Shown here one piece after another: positions 16,880 through 27,899 of a DNA stretch of 64,000 nucleotides. Within the stretch, counting starts at the first letter, position 1. Each line of letters starts with the position of its first letter. This DNA comes from Pseudomonas sp. PH1b (GTDB lineage: Bacteria > Pseudomonadota > Gammaproteobacteria > Pseudomonadales > Pseudomonadaceae), in contig NZ_AYMU01000002.1 of NCBI RefSeq assembly GCF_000633395.1, positions 434,001 to 498,000 on the forward strand, read 5' to 3'. The notes under the pieces are model-generated. The model did not search any database and was not told the origin of the DNA. It saw nothing but the letters and a program-made list of their open reading frames with translations. A program made the position numbers and the translations under genes.

Positions 16880-17215
16880 CGGTTGCTCCCCGAACGATTG
16901 GAAATGCTCGGGATTGGCTTGTGCAGCGCTCATGCCAGCGTCTCGATGTCCGTCGTAAAGCATTGAAAGCTGTCGTATCGAGGATGTTTCGCGGCTTTTG
17001 GCTATTGGCGGTGCTCAGGGCCGTGCATCAGCGCGCCTCCCATTGGGGCAGGCCGAGCACTCACGCCACTGCTCTTTTCGCACCAGGTCACTCCAGGTAA
17101 AGCCAGTCTTTACGCTTTCTTTATGGGGCCCCCACCCCGTCGATCTCGCTCCTTTACAGGCTCCCTGCGGACAATGGCGGCATTCGCGGCAAGCGCCGTA
17201 CCTCGGAGACATTCC
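16880..17215. other. Divergent control region between the permease and kdpF
   Basis: 336 bases without a convincing gene, holding the promoters of the leftward permease and the rightward kdp operon. Kdp operons are normally switched on by phosphorylated KdpE under potassium limitation, so a KdpE site is expected here, but I could not pick one out with confidence. Confidence 0.55.
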
Positions 17216-17305
17216 ATGAGCATTCTGGATGCAGTGTCGCTGCTGTTGGCGGTGGGCCTGTTCGTTTATCTACTGGTTGCGCTGTTGCGCGCGGATCGGA
17301 ACTAG
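17216..17305 (+). CDS. kdpF: KdpF, small subunit of the potassium-transporting ATPase
   Basis: 29 residues (MSILDAVSLLLAVGLFVYLL and a short basic-acidic tail), one membrane helix, exactly the size of KdpF, which stabilises the KdpABC complex. The ATG follows GGAGACATTCC. It is eleven bases before kdpA. It is easily missed because of its length, but position and sequence are diagnostic. Confidence 0.92.
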   Translation: MSILDAVSLLLAVGLFVYLLVALLRADRN

Positions 17306-17316
17306 GAGCTGCGGTT

Positions 17317-19011
17317 ATGCACAGTTATGACTATTGGCTGATCCTCGCCTTCTTGGCATTGGTATTGGTGCCTGCACCCTGGCTGGGACGTTTCTACTAC
17401 AAGGTCATGGAAGGACAGCGAACCTGGCTGACCCCGATCCTCGGACCGGTGGAGCGCGCCTGCTACCGGGTGGCCGGTGTCGATCCCCAGGTAGAGCAGA
17501 GTTGGAAGAAGTACGCCCTTGCGCTGCTCGCCTTCAACTTGGCCGGGTTCGTCCTGTTGTTCGCAATCCTGCTGTTTCAGGGCGCTCTGCCGCTCAACCC
17601 GCAGCACCTGCCCGGACAGGAGTGGACACTGGCGTTCAACACCGCAGTGAGTTTCATCACCAACACCAACTGGCAGGCCTATAGCGGTGAAGCCTCCCTG
17701 AGCTACCTCAGCCAGATGGTCGGCTTGACGGTGCAGAACTTTGTCAGCGCCGCCACCGGCCTGGCCGTATTGGTTGCCCTGTGCCGGGGCATTGGCCGGC
17801 GTTCGGTACGTACCCTGGGCAACTTCTGGGTCGACATGACCCGTGCCACCCTCTATGGCCTGCTGCCGCTGTGCCTGTTGCTGGCTCTGTTCCTGGTCTG
17901 GCAGGGCGTGCCCCAGACCTTTGCCCACTACGTTGATGCGCTGACCCTGCAAGGCAATGACCAGGTGATCCCCCTGGGGCCGGCGGCCAGTCAGATCGCG
18001 ATCAAGCAGCTGGGGACCAACGGCGGCGGCTTCTTTGGCGTCAACTCGGCGCATCCCTTCGAAAACCCTACCGCCTGGAGCAACCTCTTCGAACTGGTGT
18101 CGATCATCCTGATACCGGTGGCCCTGGTGTTCACCTTCGGTCACTACGTCAAGGATCTGCGACAGAGCCGGGCCATCGTTGCCTGCATGTTCGTCCTGTT
18201 CCTGATCGGTGGTGCCACCTCGCTGTGGGCGGAGTACCAGCCCAATCCGGCGCTGCAAAACGCTGCTGTTGAGCAGACCGCGCCGCTGGAAGGCAAGGAA
18301 GCGCGTTTTGGCACCACGGCCACGGTGCTCTGGGCGGTCACCACCACGGCCGCTTCCAACGGCTCGGTGAACGGCATGCATGACAGCCTGAACCCTCTGA
18401 GCGGGATGGTGGCGCTGATCAACATGATGGTGGGCGAAGTGATCTTCGGCGGCGTCGGTGCCGGTCTCTACGGCATGCTGCTGAACGTGTTGATCGCGGT
18501 ATTCCTGGCTGGCCTGATGATCGGCCGCACTCCGGAGTACCTGGGCAAGAAGCTCCAGGCCAGGGAAGTGCAGCTGCTGGTGCTGACCTTGATGGTGATG
18601 CCCATTGGCGTCCTGGTCCTGGGGGCCCTGGCCGCCAGCCTGCCCGGGCCTGCCGGTGCCATCAGCAACCCGGGGCCCCACGGTTTCAGCCAGTTGCTGT
18701 ACGCCTATACCTCGGCCAGTGCCAACAACGGCTCGGCATTTGGTGGCATGGGGGCCAACACACCGTTTCACAACCTGATGCTGGGCCTGGGCATGTTGAT
18801 CGGGCGCTTTGGTTACATCCTGCCGGTGCTGGCCCTGGCCGGCAGCCTGGCGCTGAAGAAGGCCGTGCCCATCGGCCAGGACAGCTTTCCCACCCACGGC
18901 CCGTTGTTCGTGGCCTTGTTGAGCGTGACCATCTTGCTGGTGGGCGGCCTGACTTTTCTGCCGATCCTGGCGCTGGGCCCGATTGCCGAACACTTGAGCA
19001 TGGGCTTCTGA
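17317..19011 (+). CDS. kdpA: KdpA, potassium-binding channel subunit of K+-ATPase
   Basis: 564 residues, the usual KdpA length, with about ten membrane spans. The four selectivity-filter regions of the channel-like fold are visible: [46 protein letters not shown] and [14 protein letters not shown]. It forms the high-affinity potassium path of the KdpFABC pump. The ribosome site is AGGAGCTGCGGTT before ATG 17317, and kdpB starts seven bases after its stop. Codon use is GC-rich and typical of the chromosome. Confidence 0.97.
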   Translation: MHSYDYWLILAFLALVLVPAPWLGRFYYKVMEGQRTWLTPILGPVERACYRVAGVDPQVEQSWKKYALALLAFNLAGFVLLFAILLFQGALPLNPQHLPGQEWTLAFNTAVSFITNTNWQAYSGEASLSYLSQMVGLTVQNFVSAATGLAVLVALCRGIGRRSVRTLGNFWVDMTRATLYGLLPLCLLLALFLVWQGVPQTFAHYVDALTLQGNDQVIPLGPAASQIAIKQLGTNGGGFFGVNSAHPFENPTAWSNLFELVSIILIPVALVFTFGHYVKDLRQSRAIVACMFVLFLIGGATSLWAEYQPNPALQNAAVEQTAPLEGKEARFGTTATVLWAVTTTAASNGSVNGMHDSLNPLSGMVALINMMVGEVIFGGVGAGLYGMLLNVLIAVFLAGLMIGRTPEYLGKKLQAREVQLLVLTLMVMPIGVLVLGALAASLPGPAGAISNPGPHGFSQLLYAYTSASANNGSAFGGMGANTPFHNLMLGLGMLIGRFGYILPVLALAGSLALKKAVPIGQDSFPTHGPLFVALLSVTILLVGGLTFLPILALGPIAEHLSMGF

Positions 19012-19018
19012 GGACCTG

Positions 19019-21106
19019 ATGATGAATATGCATGTTCCTGCCTCGAACAAGACCGCTGATGCGGCCGCCAAGGCCACGCATTCCCCTGTGCAGTCCTCGG
19101 GTACCGCGATCTCGGCGCTGTGGCGTCCGGCGCTGATCCAGGCCTTCGTCAAGCTCGACCCACGCCAGTTGCAACGCTCGCCGGTGATGCTGGTGGTCGA
19201 GTTGACGGCGATCCTGACCACCGTGCTGTGTTTTGTCCCGGACAACGCCGTACCAACCTTCGTTGCCGGGCAGATTGCCCTGTGGCTATGGTTCACCGTG
19301 CTCTTCGCCAACTTCGCCGAAGCCCTGGCCGAGGGCCGAGGCAAAGCCCGGGCTGACAGCCTCAAGGCCGGCAGCGAAGGCCTCAGTGCCCGGCGCAGAA
19401 CGGCAGAGGGCGCCTACCAGGTAGTGCCGGCCACCAGCCTGCGCAAGGGTGATGTGGTGCGCGTTGCCGCCGGAGAAATGATCCCCGGCGACGGCGAGGT
19501 GATCGAGGGCATCGCTGCGGTCAACGAGGCGGCGATCACCGGTGAGTCGGCACCGGTGATTCGTGAGTCCGGCGGTGATCGTTCGGCGGTGACCGGCAAT
19601 ACCCGGTTGGTCTCCGACTGGTTGCTGGTACGCATCACTAGCAACCCTGGAGAGTCGACCCTGGATCGGATGATTGCGCTGGTGGAAGGCGCCAAGCGCC
19701 AGAAGACCCCGAACGAAGTCGCCCTGGATATCCTGCTGATCGGCCTGACCCTGATCTTCCTGTTGGTGGTGGTGACCCTGCAGCCGTTCGCTCATTTCGC
19801 CAATGGCAGCTTGCCGCTGGTGTTCCTGGTCGCGTTGCTGGTGACCCTGATTCCCACCACCATCGGCGGATTGCTGTCGGCCATCGGGATTGCCGGGATG
19901 GATCGCCTGGTGCGCCTGAACGTGATTGCCAAGTCCGGGCGTGCGGTGGAGGCCGCAGGGGATGTGCACGTATTGCTGCTGGACAAGACCGGCACCATCA
20001 CCTTCGGCAATCGTCGCTGCAGTGCCATTCACCCGGCCCCCGGGGTGACTCCGCAGGAGATGGCCGAGGCTGCGCTGCTGGCGTCCCTGGCGGATGACAC
20101 CGCCGAAGGCAAATCCATCGTCGAGTACCTGCGTGAACGTTATCCACAGCCCGAGCCCGGTAGCGAACTGCTGACTGCCGTGCCCTTCAGCGCGCAAACC
20201 CGTCTTTCTGGCGTCGACTACCAGGGGCGAATCTATCGCAAGGGCGCAGTGGACTCGGTGCTGGGTTTTGTCGGCCTCCAGCGCGGCGACCTGGCGCCGG
20301 CCCTGTCCCGGGAGATCGACCGGATCGCCCAGAGCGGTGGCACTCCGCTACTGGTGTGCGCAGAGGGCCGGTTGCTCGGAGCCATTCACCTCAAGGACGT
20401 GGTCAAGCCGGGTATCCGCGAACGTTTTGCCGAGTTGCGCAAGCTGGGGATCCGCACTGTCATGGTGACCGGCGACAACCCGTTGACTGCTGCCGCGATT
20501 GCCGCGGAGGCCGGGGTCGACGATGTGCTGGCTGAAGCCACGCCGGAAAAGAAACTGGCGCGCATCCGCCATGAACAGGACGACGGGCGCCTGGTGGCCA
20601 TGTGCGGTGACGGCGCCAATGACGCCCCGGCGCTGGCCCAGGCCGATGTCGGCATGGCAATGAACGATGGTACCCAGGCGGCACGCGAGGCGGCCAACAT
20701 GGTCGATCTGGACAGCGATCCGACCAAGCTGCTGGACGTGGTACAGATCGGCAAGGAACTGCTGGTGACCCGTGGCGCCCTGACGACCTTTTCCATCGCC
20801 AACGACGTGGCCAAGTACTTTGCCATCCTGCCGGCGCTGTTCGCGGTGATTTATCCACAACTGGGGGTGCTCAACATCATGCACCTGGCCAGCCCGCAGA
20901 GCGCGATCCTCTCGGCGATCGTGTTCAACGCCTTGATCATCGTGGTGCTGATTCCCCTGGCGCTGCGAGGGGTGCGGGTGCAGGCGGCGAGCGCTGCGCA
21001 CCTGCTGCGGCGCAACCTGCTGATCTACGGCGTGGGCGGAATCGTGGTGCCCTTTGTCGGGATCAAGCTGATCGACATGCTGCTGACTGCCCTGCACCTG
21101 GTGTAA
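19019..21106 (+). CDS. kdpB: KdpB, P-type ATPase catalytic subunit
   Basis: 695 residues. P-type ATPase hallmarks are in order: the actuator TGES motif ([10 protein letters not shown]), the phosphorylation motif DKTGTIT with Asp322, the nucleotide-binding region, the [18 protein letters not shown] hinge, and [18 protein letters not shown]. It uses ATP to drive potassium uptake through KdpA. The start could be either of two adjacent ATG codons; the GAGGA ribosome site overlaps the kdpA stop. Confidence 0.97.
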   Translation: MMNMHVPASNKTADAAAKATHSPVQSSGTAISALWRPALIQAFVKLDPRQLQRSPVMLVVELTAILTTVLCFVPDNAVPTFVAGQIALWLWFTVLFANFAEALAEGRGKARADSLKAGSEGLSARRRTAEGAYQVVPATSLRKGDVVRVAAGEMIPGDGEVIEGIAAVNEAAITGESAPVIRESGGDRSAVTGNTRLVSDWLLVRITSNPGESTLDRMIALVEGAKRQKTPNEVALDILLIGLTLIFLLVVVTLQPFAHFANGSLPLVFLVALLVTLIPTTIGGLLSAIGIAGMDRLVRLNVIAKSGRAVEAAGDVHVLLLDKTGTITFGNRRCSAIHPAPGVTPQEMAEAALLASLADDTAEGKSIVEYLRERYPQPEPGSELLTAVPFSAQTRLSGVDYQGRIYRKGAVDSVLGFVGLQRGDLAPALSREIDRIAQSGGTPLLVCAEGRLLGAIHLKDVVKPGIRERFAELRKLGIRTVMVTGDNPLTAAAIAAEAGVDDVLAEATPEKKLARIRHEQDDGRLVAMCGDGANDAPALAQADVGMAMNDGTQAAREAANMVDLDSDPTKLLDVVQIGKELLVTRGALTTFSIANDVAKYFAILPALFAVIYPQLGVLNIMHLASPQSAILSAIVFNALIIVVLIPLALRGVRVQAASAAHLLRRNLLIYGVGGIVVPFVGIKLIDMLLTALHLV

Positions 21107-21166
21107 CGCCCCTGGACGCGGGGCCGGGGAACCGGCTCCCGCAGGACTGAACGAACCGAGGAACTG

Positions 21167-21715
21167 ATGATGAGCACTGTATTGCGTCCGGCCCTGAGCC
21201 TGATCGTGTTGATGACGTTGATCACCGGAGTGGCCTATCCGCTGGTGGTGACCGGGGTGGCCCAGGTGGCGTTCCCGGAACAGGCCAACGGCAGCCTGGT
21301 GCGTGACGCCGAGGGCAAGGTCCGGGGTTCGGCGCTGATCGCCCAGGATTTCACCGGCGATGCCTGGTTCCATCCACGGCCTTCGGCGGGTGCCTTTGCC
21401 ACGGTCTCCAGCAGCGCCAGCAACTTGGCTCCGAGCAATCCGGCGCTGGCCACGCGGGTGATCGACGATGCCAGCAAACTCCTGGTACCCGGCCAGGGGC
21501 CGGTGCCGCTGGCGTTGCTGACCACTTCGGGCAGCGGTCTCGATCCGCACTTGCCACCGGAGGCAATTAACTATCAACTGGCGCGCGTTGCCGCGACGCG
21601 CAATCTGCCGCTGGCCAAGGTGCAGGCACTGGTGGACGCCCATATCGAACGCCCTCTGGTGGGGCCGCCGGTGGTCAATGTGCTGGCCCTGAACCTGGCG
21701 CTTGAAAGGCTTTGA
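21167..21715 (+). CDS. kdpC: KdpC subunit of K+-ATPase
   Basis: 182 residues: one N-terminal membrane helix ([21 protein letters not shown]) and a periplasmic domain. Conserved KdpC parts include [35 protein letters not shown] and the C-terminal LNLAL. It completes the complex and helps potassium loading. The 60-base gap after kdpB holds a GAGGAACTG ribosome site. Confidence 0.96.
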   Translation: MMSTVLRPALSLIVLMTLITGVAYPLVVTGVAQVAFPEQANGSLVRDAEGKVRGSALIAQDFTGDAWFHPRPSAGAFATVSSSASNLAPSNPALATRVIDDASKLLVPGQGPVPLALLTTSGSGLDPHLPPEAINYQLARVAATRNLPLAKVQALVDAHIERPLVGPPVVNVLALNLALERL

Positions 21716-21877
21716 TGGGCTCGGTAAGAGGTTTTGCCCATTGTGCCCGGCACATCGGGTTGCCGTTGCGAGTGGCTGCTGCCGTAGTTGCCGCCATGAT
21801 TGACGCTTGGCCGACTGCCGCTGTGGTAGCGGCTACAGTGTGCTCGTCAGACTGTTCAGCCCAAGAGAGATCCGCCC

Positions 21878-24526
21878 ATGAGTGATTCCGGCCGCGCCGA
21901 TGCGCTGCTCGCTGACCTGCCCCGCGATGGCCGCGGCCGGCTCAAGGTCTTTCTCGGCGCCGCACCTGGCGTCGGCAAGACCTACGCCATGCTCCAGGCC
22001 GCCCACACGCAATTGCGCCAGGGGGTCAAGGTCCTGGCTGGGGTGGTGGAGACCCATGGTCGTGCCGAGACCGAGGCGCTGCTCGGTGGCCTGCCGCAGC
22101 AGCCTCTGGTGCGTTCGGAATACCGTGGGGTGATGCTGGAAGAAATGGACCTGGACGGCTTGCTCAAGGCCGGGCCGAAGCTGGTGCTGGTGGACGAACT
22201 GGCCCACAGCAATGCCCCGGGCAGTCGGCACGCCAAGCGCTGGCAGGACATTCAGGAGTTGTTGGCGGCAGGCATCGACGTCTTCACTACGGTCAATGTC
22301 CAGCACCTGGAAAGCCTTAACGATCAGGTACGCGGCATTACCGGCGTCCAGGTTCGCGAGACCTTGCCCGACTGGGTGCTGCAGGAAGCCTACGAACTGC
22401 TGCTGGTGGATTTGCCTCCCCGCGAGTTGCTGGAGCGCTTGCGGGACGGCAAGGTCTATGTGCCGGAGCAGGCGCGGGCGGCGATCGACGCGTTCTTCAC
22501 CCAGACCAATCTCACCGCCTTGCGTGAGTTGGCGATGCAGACCGCAGCGGCCCAGGTGGACAACGATCTGGCTCAGGGCTATCGCCAGTTGGGGCAGGCG
22601 GCACCAGCGGTGCGTGGGCGTTTGCTGGTGGGCATCGACGGCGATGCCCAGGCCGAGCGCCTGGTACGCCACGCCAGTCGAGTGGCCCAGCGTCGACATC
22701 TGCCCTGGAGCCTGGTGCATGTGGACAACGGGCGGCTGCGTGACGAGCAGTCGCGATTGCGACTGCAGGCAGCCCAGCAACTGGCCGAGCGCCTGGGCGG
22801 AGAGGTGGTTCAACTGCGGGCTGGCGAAGTTGCCAAGACCCTGATTCAGCACGCCTCAGAGCGTCGTGCCAGCTTGTTGCTGGTGGGGCAGTCCAGCCGT
22901 GGCTGGCGCCGTCGCTGGTTGGGGGGCGGATTGGCCGCGCGCCTGCTGCGCAATGCCGATGGCTTGGAGATCAACGTCCTGGACTGCGAGCCACAGCTCC
23001 ATCAGCCGGGCGTGCGGGTCAAGCACTCGTTGGCGTGGTTTGACTATGGCCTGGCGGTGCTGGCAACACTGTTGGCCAGTGCCCTGGCCTGGGGCGTGGC
23101 CAGTGTTTTGCCGTTACCGAACATTTCCCTGGTGTTTCTCGCTGCGGTATTGCTGGTGGCGGTGCGCAGCAGCCTGGGGCCGGCGCTGGCCTGCGCCGCG
23201 TTGTCGTTCCTGAGCTACGACTTCCTGTTCATTCCACCGAATTTCTCCCTGTCCATCCAGCGTGAAGAAGATGTGCTGACGCTGCTGTTCTTCCTGCTCA
23301 TGGCGGCGCTGACCGGCAACCTGGCGGCGCGCCAGCGGCGGCAGTTGCAGGCGTTGCGCGATACCCAGGAGGAAACCGGCGAACTGCTGGACCTGTCGCG
23401 CAAGCTCACGGCGGCCACCGACCGGCAGGCAGTGATCAGTGCCGCAGCGCAGCACCTGCATGGAGGGGACGAGTTGCGTATCTGCCTGCTCAACCGCGAT
23501 GGGCAGGGCGACTGGAAAGTCGAGACCGGTGGTACGCTACAGTTCTCCGAGGCTGAGCGTGCGGCGGCCGACTGGGCCTGGCAGCATGATCAGCCGGCAG
23601 GGCTGGGAACTGGAACCTTGCCCTTCGGTCGTTGGTGGTGGTGGCCGTTGTCGGTGGAAGACGGTCCTCTGGGGCTGCTCGGTGTCTGTCCTCGGGAAGG
23701 TGCGGTCTTCAGCGGCCAGCGCCGACGCTTGCTCACCGCCCTGAGCCAGCCGCTGGCCCAGGCCCTGGCGCGGGCACGCCTGGCCGAGGACCTGGAAGCG
23801 GCGAGACTGCATGGTGAAACCGAGCAGTTGCGCAGCGCCTTGCTGGCCTCGGTGTCTCATGACCTGCGCACACCACTGACGTCGATGCGAGGCAGTATCG
23901 ATAGTCTGTTGGCGTTGGGTGAGGCGATTCCCCTTGAGGATCGTCGTGAGTTGCTGGAGGGGACCCGCGATGAGGCCGAGCGCCTGGATCGCTATATCCA
24001 GAATCTGCTGGACATGACCCGGCTCGGCCATGGCGCATTGAAGCTGGCCCGTGACTGGGTGGCGCCGGGGGACATTGTCGGCAGCGCCCTGAACCGCCTG
24101 CGTGCTGTGTTGGCCCCCTTGCGGGTGAGTACCGATCTGCCGTCAGACCTGCCGTTGCTGCATGTGCATGCGGCCTTGATCGAGCAGGCCCTGGTCAATG
24201 TGCTGGAGAATGCGGCGCGTTTCTCGCCGGTCGAGGGCCGGCTGCAGCTAAAGGTCAGTGCCGACGAGCGGGAGTTGAGCTTCGCCGTCAGCGATGAGGG
24301 GCCTGGTATTCCCGAGGAGGAGCGAGCAAAGATCTTCGATATGTTCTACACCGCGGCCCGCGGCGATCGAGGCGGGCAGGGCACGGGCCTGGGGCTGGCC
24401 ATCTGCCAAGGCATGGTCGGAGCCCACGGTGGGCGTATCAGTGTGACCGAAGGCATCGATGGTCACGGTACGTGCATCACCCTGCATCTGCCGTTGCCGA
24501 CCCAGCCGGAGCTTGAGGATGAATAG
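21878..24526 (+). CDS. kdpD: KdpD, potassium/turgor sensor histidine kinase
   Basis: 882 residues, the full KdpD architecture. The N-terminal KdpD domain has a Walker-A-like GAAPGVGKTYAML and the VLVDELAHSN Walker-B-like segment. A universal-stress-protein-like domain follows (about 245-370), then four membrane helices (about 390-490), a GAF-like region, HisKA with ASVSHDLRTPLTSM (His661), and an ATPase domain with NVLENAARFSP, DEGPGIP and GTGLGLAICQG. It phosphorylates KdpE when potassium is low. A 162-base gap separates it from kdpC, so it may be read through or have its own promoter. Confidence 0.96.
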   Translation: MSDSGRADALLADLPRDGRGRLKVFLGAAPGVGKTYAMLQAAHTQLRQGVKVLAGVVETHGRAETEALLGGLPQQPLVRSEYRGVMLEEMDLDGLLKAGPKLVLVDELAHSNAPGSRHAKRWQDIQELLAAGIDVFTTVNVQHLESLNDQVRGITGVQVRETLPDWVLQEAYELLLVDLPPRELLERLRDGKVYVPEQARAAIDAFFTQTNLTALRELAMQTAAAQVDNDLAQGYRQLGQAAPAVRGRLLVGIDGDAQAERLVRHASRVAQRRHLPWSLVHVDNGRLRDEQSRLRLQAAQQLAERLGGEVVQLRAGEVAKTLIQHASERRASLLLVGQSSRGWRRRWLGGGLAARLLRNADGLEINVLDCEPQLHQPGVRVKHSLAWFDYGLAVLATLLASALAWGVASVLPLPNISLVFLAAVLLVAVRSSLGPALACAALSFLSYDFLFIPPNFSLSIQREEDVLTLLFFLLMAALTGNLAARQRRQLQALRDTQEETGELLDLSRKLTAATDRQAVISAAAQHLHGGDELRICLLNRDGQGDWKVETGGTLQFSEAERAAADWAWQHDQPAGLGTGTLPFGRWWWWPLSVEDGPLGLLGVCPREGAVFSGQRRRLLTALSQPLAQALARARLAEDLEAARLHGETEQLRSALLASVSHDLRTPLTSMRGSIDSLLALGEAIPLEDRRELLEGTRDEAERLDRYIQNLLDMTRLGHGALKLARDWVAPGDIVGSALNRLRAVLAPLRVSTDLPSDLPLLHVHAALIEQALVNVLENAARFSPVEGRLQLKVSADERELSFAVSDEGPGIPEEERAKIFDMFYTAARGDRGGQGTGLGLAICQGMVGAHGGRISVTEGIDGHGTCITLHLPLPTQPELEDE

Positions 24527-24623
24527 CTGTAGAGTGCGGCGCTGTCTTGCCGCGCATGGAGCCCTCGGGACTCGGCATGCCTTGAGCTACTCTTTTGCCT
24601 CTTACTGATCTTGAACTGAAACC

Positions 24624-25319
24624 ATGAGCCAGACCGCGACCATCCTGGTCATCGACGACGAACCGCAGATCCGCAAGTTCTTGCGCATCAGCCTGGCGTC
24701 CCAGGGATACAAAGTGATTGAAGCCGGTACCGGCAGCGAGGGCCTGGCCCAGGCGGCGCTGAACCAGCCCGACCTGCTGGTGCTCGACCTGGGGTTGCCG
24801 GACATGGACGGCCAGCAGGTCCTGCGCGAGTTCCGCGAGTGGTCGGCGGTGCCGGTGCTGGTGCTTTCGGTGCGTGCCAGCGAAGTGCAGAAAGTCGAGG
24901 CCCTGGACGGTGGGGCCAATGACTACGTGACCAAGCCTTTCGGGATCCAGGAGTTTCTCGCGCGTATCCGCGCCCTGTTGCGTCAGGCGCCAGGCGGAGA
25001 GGTGCAGGAGGCGGCGCTGCAAGTCGGGCCGCTGACAGTCGACTTGGCGTACCGCCGGGTGCTGCTGGACGGTGCCGAAGTGGCATTGACCCGCAAGGAA
25101 TACGCAGTGCTGGCGCAATTGGCGCGGCATCCGGGGCGGGTGATTACTCAGCAGCAACTGCTCAAGGATATCTGGGGCCCGACCCATACCGAGGACAGTC
25201 ACTACCTGCGGATCGTGGTCGGGCATCTGCGTCAGAAACTGGCCGACGATCCGACCCGGCCACGCTTCATCGTCACCGAGGCGGGTGTCGGTTATCGCCT
25301 GGTGGGCGCCGAACCTTGA
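24624..25319 (+). CDS. kdpE: KdpE, response regulator of the kdp operon
   Basis: 231 residues, OmpR/PhoB class. The receiver domain has the acidic pair DDE (11-13), phospho-acceptor Asp55 in LLVLDLGLPDMDG and Lys in TKPFG. The winged-helix DNA-binding domain includes ALTRKEYAVLAQLARHPGRV and ends SHYLRIVVGHLRQKL. It is the partner of the upstream KdpD and should activate kdpFABC. The gene ends 25 bases before the convergent patatin gene. Confidence 0.96.
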   Translation: MSQTATILVIDDEPQIRKFLRISLASQGYKVIEAGTGSEGLAQAALNQPDLLVLDLGLPDMDGQQVLREFREWSAVPVLVLSVRASEVQKVEALDGGANDYVTKPFGIQEFLARIRALLRQAPGGEVQEAALQVGPLTVDLAYRRVLLDGAEVALTRKEYAVLAQLARHPGRVITQQQLLKDIWGPTHTEDSHYLRIVVGHLRQKLADDPTRPRFIVTEAGVGYRLVGAEP

Positions 25320-25344
25320 GCCCGCCGGGTCATGGTTTCAGATA

Positions 25345-26382
25345 CTACAGCTGTTCCTGTTCATAACGATCCAAGGTATCGCTGGCGATTTCGCGGCCCA
25401 GGGCAATCAACTCCGGCGCCTTGTAGAACTCGAAGAACCGGCACACGCGTTTTGGCACGTTGATCAGGATATCCGGCGGATAGCCGGCGATCTTGTACTG
25501 AGCCAGAGAGGTCTGCATGACCTCGAAGCTCTGGTTGACCAGATCCAGCAGCGAGGCCGGGCCGACGTTGTCGATGATGAACGAGCCGCTGGCGGATTTG
25601 GGCGCGCCATCGGCTTGCGGTGCCGCAGCCGGTTGCTGGGACTCGGGCTCCGCCCCTTCGACCCAGGGGTTGATCTCCGCGGCCTCGCTCTTGAAGGCCT
25701 CTTGCTCGAGCAGCAGCAGTTGTTCGGCCTGTTTGCGGCGGAACGGCAGGTGCGAGCCGAGGGAGTTGATCAGGCTGTCGAAGCGGCTCTTGAACGCCGG
25801 CGGGCGCTGGATCACGGGCAACTGATAGTGGCGCTGGTTGGTCGAATTGAGGTTGACCGCAATGATCAGGTCGCAGTGGCTGGAAACCACCGGCACGATC
25901 GGCAGCGGGTTCAGCAGGCCGCCGTCCACCAGCATCCGGTTGCCTTGCATCACCGGGGTGAACAGGCTGGGGATGGCGGCGGATGCCCGCATGGCTTGAT
26001 GCAGGCAGCCTTCCTGGAACCAGATTTCCTGTTGATTGGTCAGGTCGGTGGCCACCGCTGTATAGGGAATGCGCAGGTCTTCGATGTTGATCTCGCCGAC
26101 TATCTTGCGAATCTGGCCAAAGACCTTCTCGCCACGAATCGCCCCCAGGCGGAAGCTCACATCCACCAGGCGCAGCACATCGAGGTAGTCCAGGCTTTCG
26201 ATCCATTCACGGTACAGGTCGAGCTTGCCCGCCGCGTAGATACCGCCCACCACCGCGCCCATGGAACAACCGGCCACGCAGGCAATGTCGTAACCGCGTT
26301 TTTCGATTTCCTCGATGACGCCGATATGGGCATACCCGCGGGCGCCCCCGGAGCCCAGGACCAGTGCAACACGTTTGTTCAT
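25345..26382 (-). CDS. Patatin-like phospholipase (RssA-type)
   Basis: 345 residues from ATG 26382 with AAGGGA upstream. The patatin catalytic features are clear: oxyanion loop GSGGARGYAHIG (10-21), nucleophile elbow GCSMG with Ser40, and the Asp of the dyad in MLVDGGLLNPLP. The C-terminal quarter, after a low-complexity Pro/Ala linker, is specific to the Pseudomonas group. It should hydrolyse acyl ester bonds of phospholipids; the cellular role of this group is unclear. No signal peptide is seen, so it is cytoplasmic or peripheral to the inner membrane. Convergent with kdpE. Confidence 0.9.
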   Translation of the reverse strand: MNKRVALVLGSGGARGYAHIGVIEEIEKRGYDIACVAGCSMGAVVGGIYAAGKLDLYREWIESLDYLDVLRLVDVSFRLGAIRGEKVFGQIRKIVGEINIEDLRIPYTAVATDLTNQQEIWFQEGCLHQAMRASAAIPSLFTPVMQGNRMLVDGGLLNPLPIVPVVSSHCDLIIAVNLNSTNQRHYQLPVIQRPPAFKSRFDSLINSLGSHLPFRRKQAEQLLLLEQEAFKSEAAEINPWVEGAEPESQQPAAAPQADGAPKSASGSFIIDNVGPASLLDLVNQSFEVMQTSLAQYKIAGYPPDILINVPKRVCRFFEFYKAPELIALGREIASDTLDRYEQEQL

Positions 26383-26602
26383 GATTCGTCCCTTCGACAA
26401 ACAGGCTGCAACAATGCACCCATAGCGCCCCAGGGTTCAATTGCTGATGCTGTCGGGTGTTTGCGCGCGGTTTTTTCTAGGGCCTTGCAGGCTGCGCGGC
26501 TATGCTCCTGCGGCTATATTTTTCCAAGGTGGGGGGCCGGCACTTTTTTCCGTCGCTACCGTCTTAACCTGTACGACTGTTTCTCTTTTTGAGGTGTGAT
26601 TG

Positions 26603-26881
26603 ATGAAAGCCTGGATCTGCTTGCCCCTGATTGCCCTGGTCCTCACCGGTTGCGCTGGCAAGACTGCCTATCGTGACAGCTGCGGTACTCAGCTGGACGC
26701 CGCCTGGCATGAACTGGACCTGGCCAAGGCCGAGGGGTTCGCCGGAACCGTGAGCTACTCCAAGGCACTGTCGCTGTTGACTGGAGCCAAGACGCAACAG
26801 CAATTCGAAGCCTTTGAAGGCTGCACCAACAAGGCCGAAAAGGCACGTTTCTACATTCGCGAGTCCCGTGCCGGGCGTTGA
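26603..26881 (+). CDS. Small lipoprotein, unknown function
   Basis: 92 residues from ATG 26603, with GAGG upstream. The signal MKAWICLPLIALVLTGC carries an LTGC lipobox (Cys17), so the protein is exported and lipidated. The mature part has two more Cys (SCGTQL and EGCTNKA) and is mostly helical. It is conserved-looking and stands alone, probably with its own promoter in the 200-base gap upstream. No specific function can be given. Confidence 0.8.
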   Translation: MKAWICLPLIALVLTGCAGKTAYRDSCGTQLDAAWHELDLAKAEGFAGTVSYSKALSLLTGAKTQQQFEAFEGCTNKAEKARFYIRESRAGR

Positions 26882-27023
26882 TCCGCGCCAGCCGCTACGC
26901 TGCTGAGGCAACAATCATCACCTTGGGCCAATGACCTGACGCAATGCCGGTTACGGGCCCTCGGTACCATTCTTGAACTGGATGAGCCGAAGCTGGCTTG
27001 TAAGTCGTGTTGGGGAATCCGTG

Positions 27024-27791
27024 ATGTCTGTCCTGGTTGATCGTTTGGTGGCTCAGATCCTGGGCCTGGAAGTGCGTTTGCTGGCTTGTCAGGCGCGCCT
27101 GGCGGCAGCAACGGATGCCGAGGCCCTGCACGATCTGCGTATTGGCGTACGGCGCTTGCGCAGCCTGTTACGGCCATTGCGTGGCTTGCCCGGGGTCGAA
27201 CAGCTGGAGGCCGCAGCCAGCGAGGTGGGGCGTATGACCACGCCGATCCGTGATCGCGAGGTCCTGGCCGCCTATTTGCACCAGCATGGGCTGCATGCTG
27301 CTGCCGATCGACGCACCGCCCAGTTGGCCGACGAGTATTCGCAGGTAGCGTCGGGATCGCAGCTGGCGCAATTGTTCCTGGTGCTGGATGCATTCCCGCG
27401 GTTCCTCCGCGCATCGGCGCGTCAAGGCTTGCTCCAGGGGTTGCGCGGACGGATCGAGAAGCGTTTGGCCAAGCAGTGGAGCGCCCTGGGCGAGGCCTTG
27501 CAGGATCCTGCCCACGACCGCCATCGTCTGCGCCTGTTGATCAAGCGCGTGCGCTATGCCGCCGATGCTTATCCCCAGTTGGATCGCTTGCCGTCCCAGG
27601 CGATGAAGCGTCTCAAGGCGGCTCAGGGTGCGCTGGGTGATTGGCATGATTGCTGGCAGTGGCTGGCGCAGGCCGAACAGCAGTCGGATCTGCGGCCCTG
27701 CGTGGCGGTCTGGGAAAGCACCATGCTCAAGGCCCAGGCTCGCGCTGATGAGGTGCTGGACAAGCTGCACCGAGATTGCTTCAAGGGGTGA
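27024..27791 (+). CDS. CHAD-domain protein
   Basis: 255 residues from ATG 27024 (GGGGA upstream). A CHAD domain fills the protein: the first motif is LHDLRIGVRRLRSLLRPL, and the second half has HRLRLLIKRVRYAADAY and LGDWHDCWQWL. CHAD domains are alpha-helical bundles with many conserved His, Arg and Lys that bind inorganic polyphosphate; many stand beside CYTH phosphatases, but none is seen here. A role in polyphosphate binding or granule association is therefore likely. Confidence 0.88.
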   Translation: MSVLVDRLVAQILGLEVRLLACQARLAAATDAEALHDLRIGVRRLRSLLRPLRGLPGVEQLEAAASEVGRMTTPIRDREVLAAYLHQHGLHAAADRRTAQLADEYSQVASGSQLAQLFLVLDAFPRFLRASARQGLLQGLRGRIEKRLAKQWSALGEALQDPAHDRHRLRLLIKRVRYAADAYPQLDRLPSQAMKRLKAAQGALGDWHDCWQWLAQAEQQSDLRPCVAVWESTMLKAQARADEVLDKLHRDCFKG

Positions 27792-27899
27792 CGGCTGCGC
27801 AGCGGCCTTTCTGTCCGCTGCTTTGGCCGGAATAGTTGCTGTAGGCCTCTGCGACGCTGGTTAAGATCCCTCAGTCAACTTTTCTTCCCCGAGGTGCTC

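Noticed and set aside
17302..19365. A 687-codon minus-strand frame opposite kdpA/kdpB
   Set aside because: It is antisense to clearly conserved genes and rich in Gln/His/Gly without any motif.
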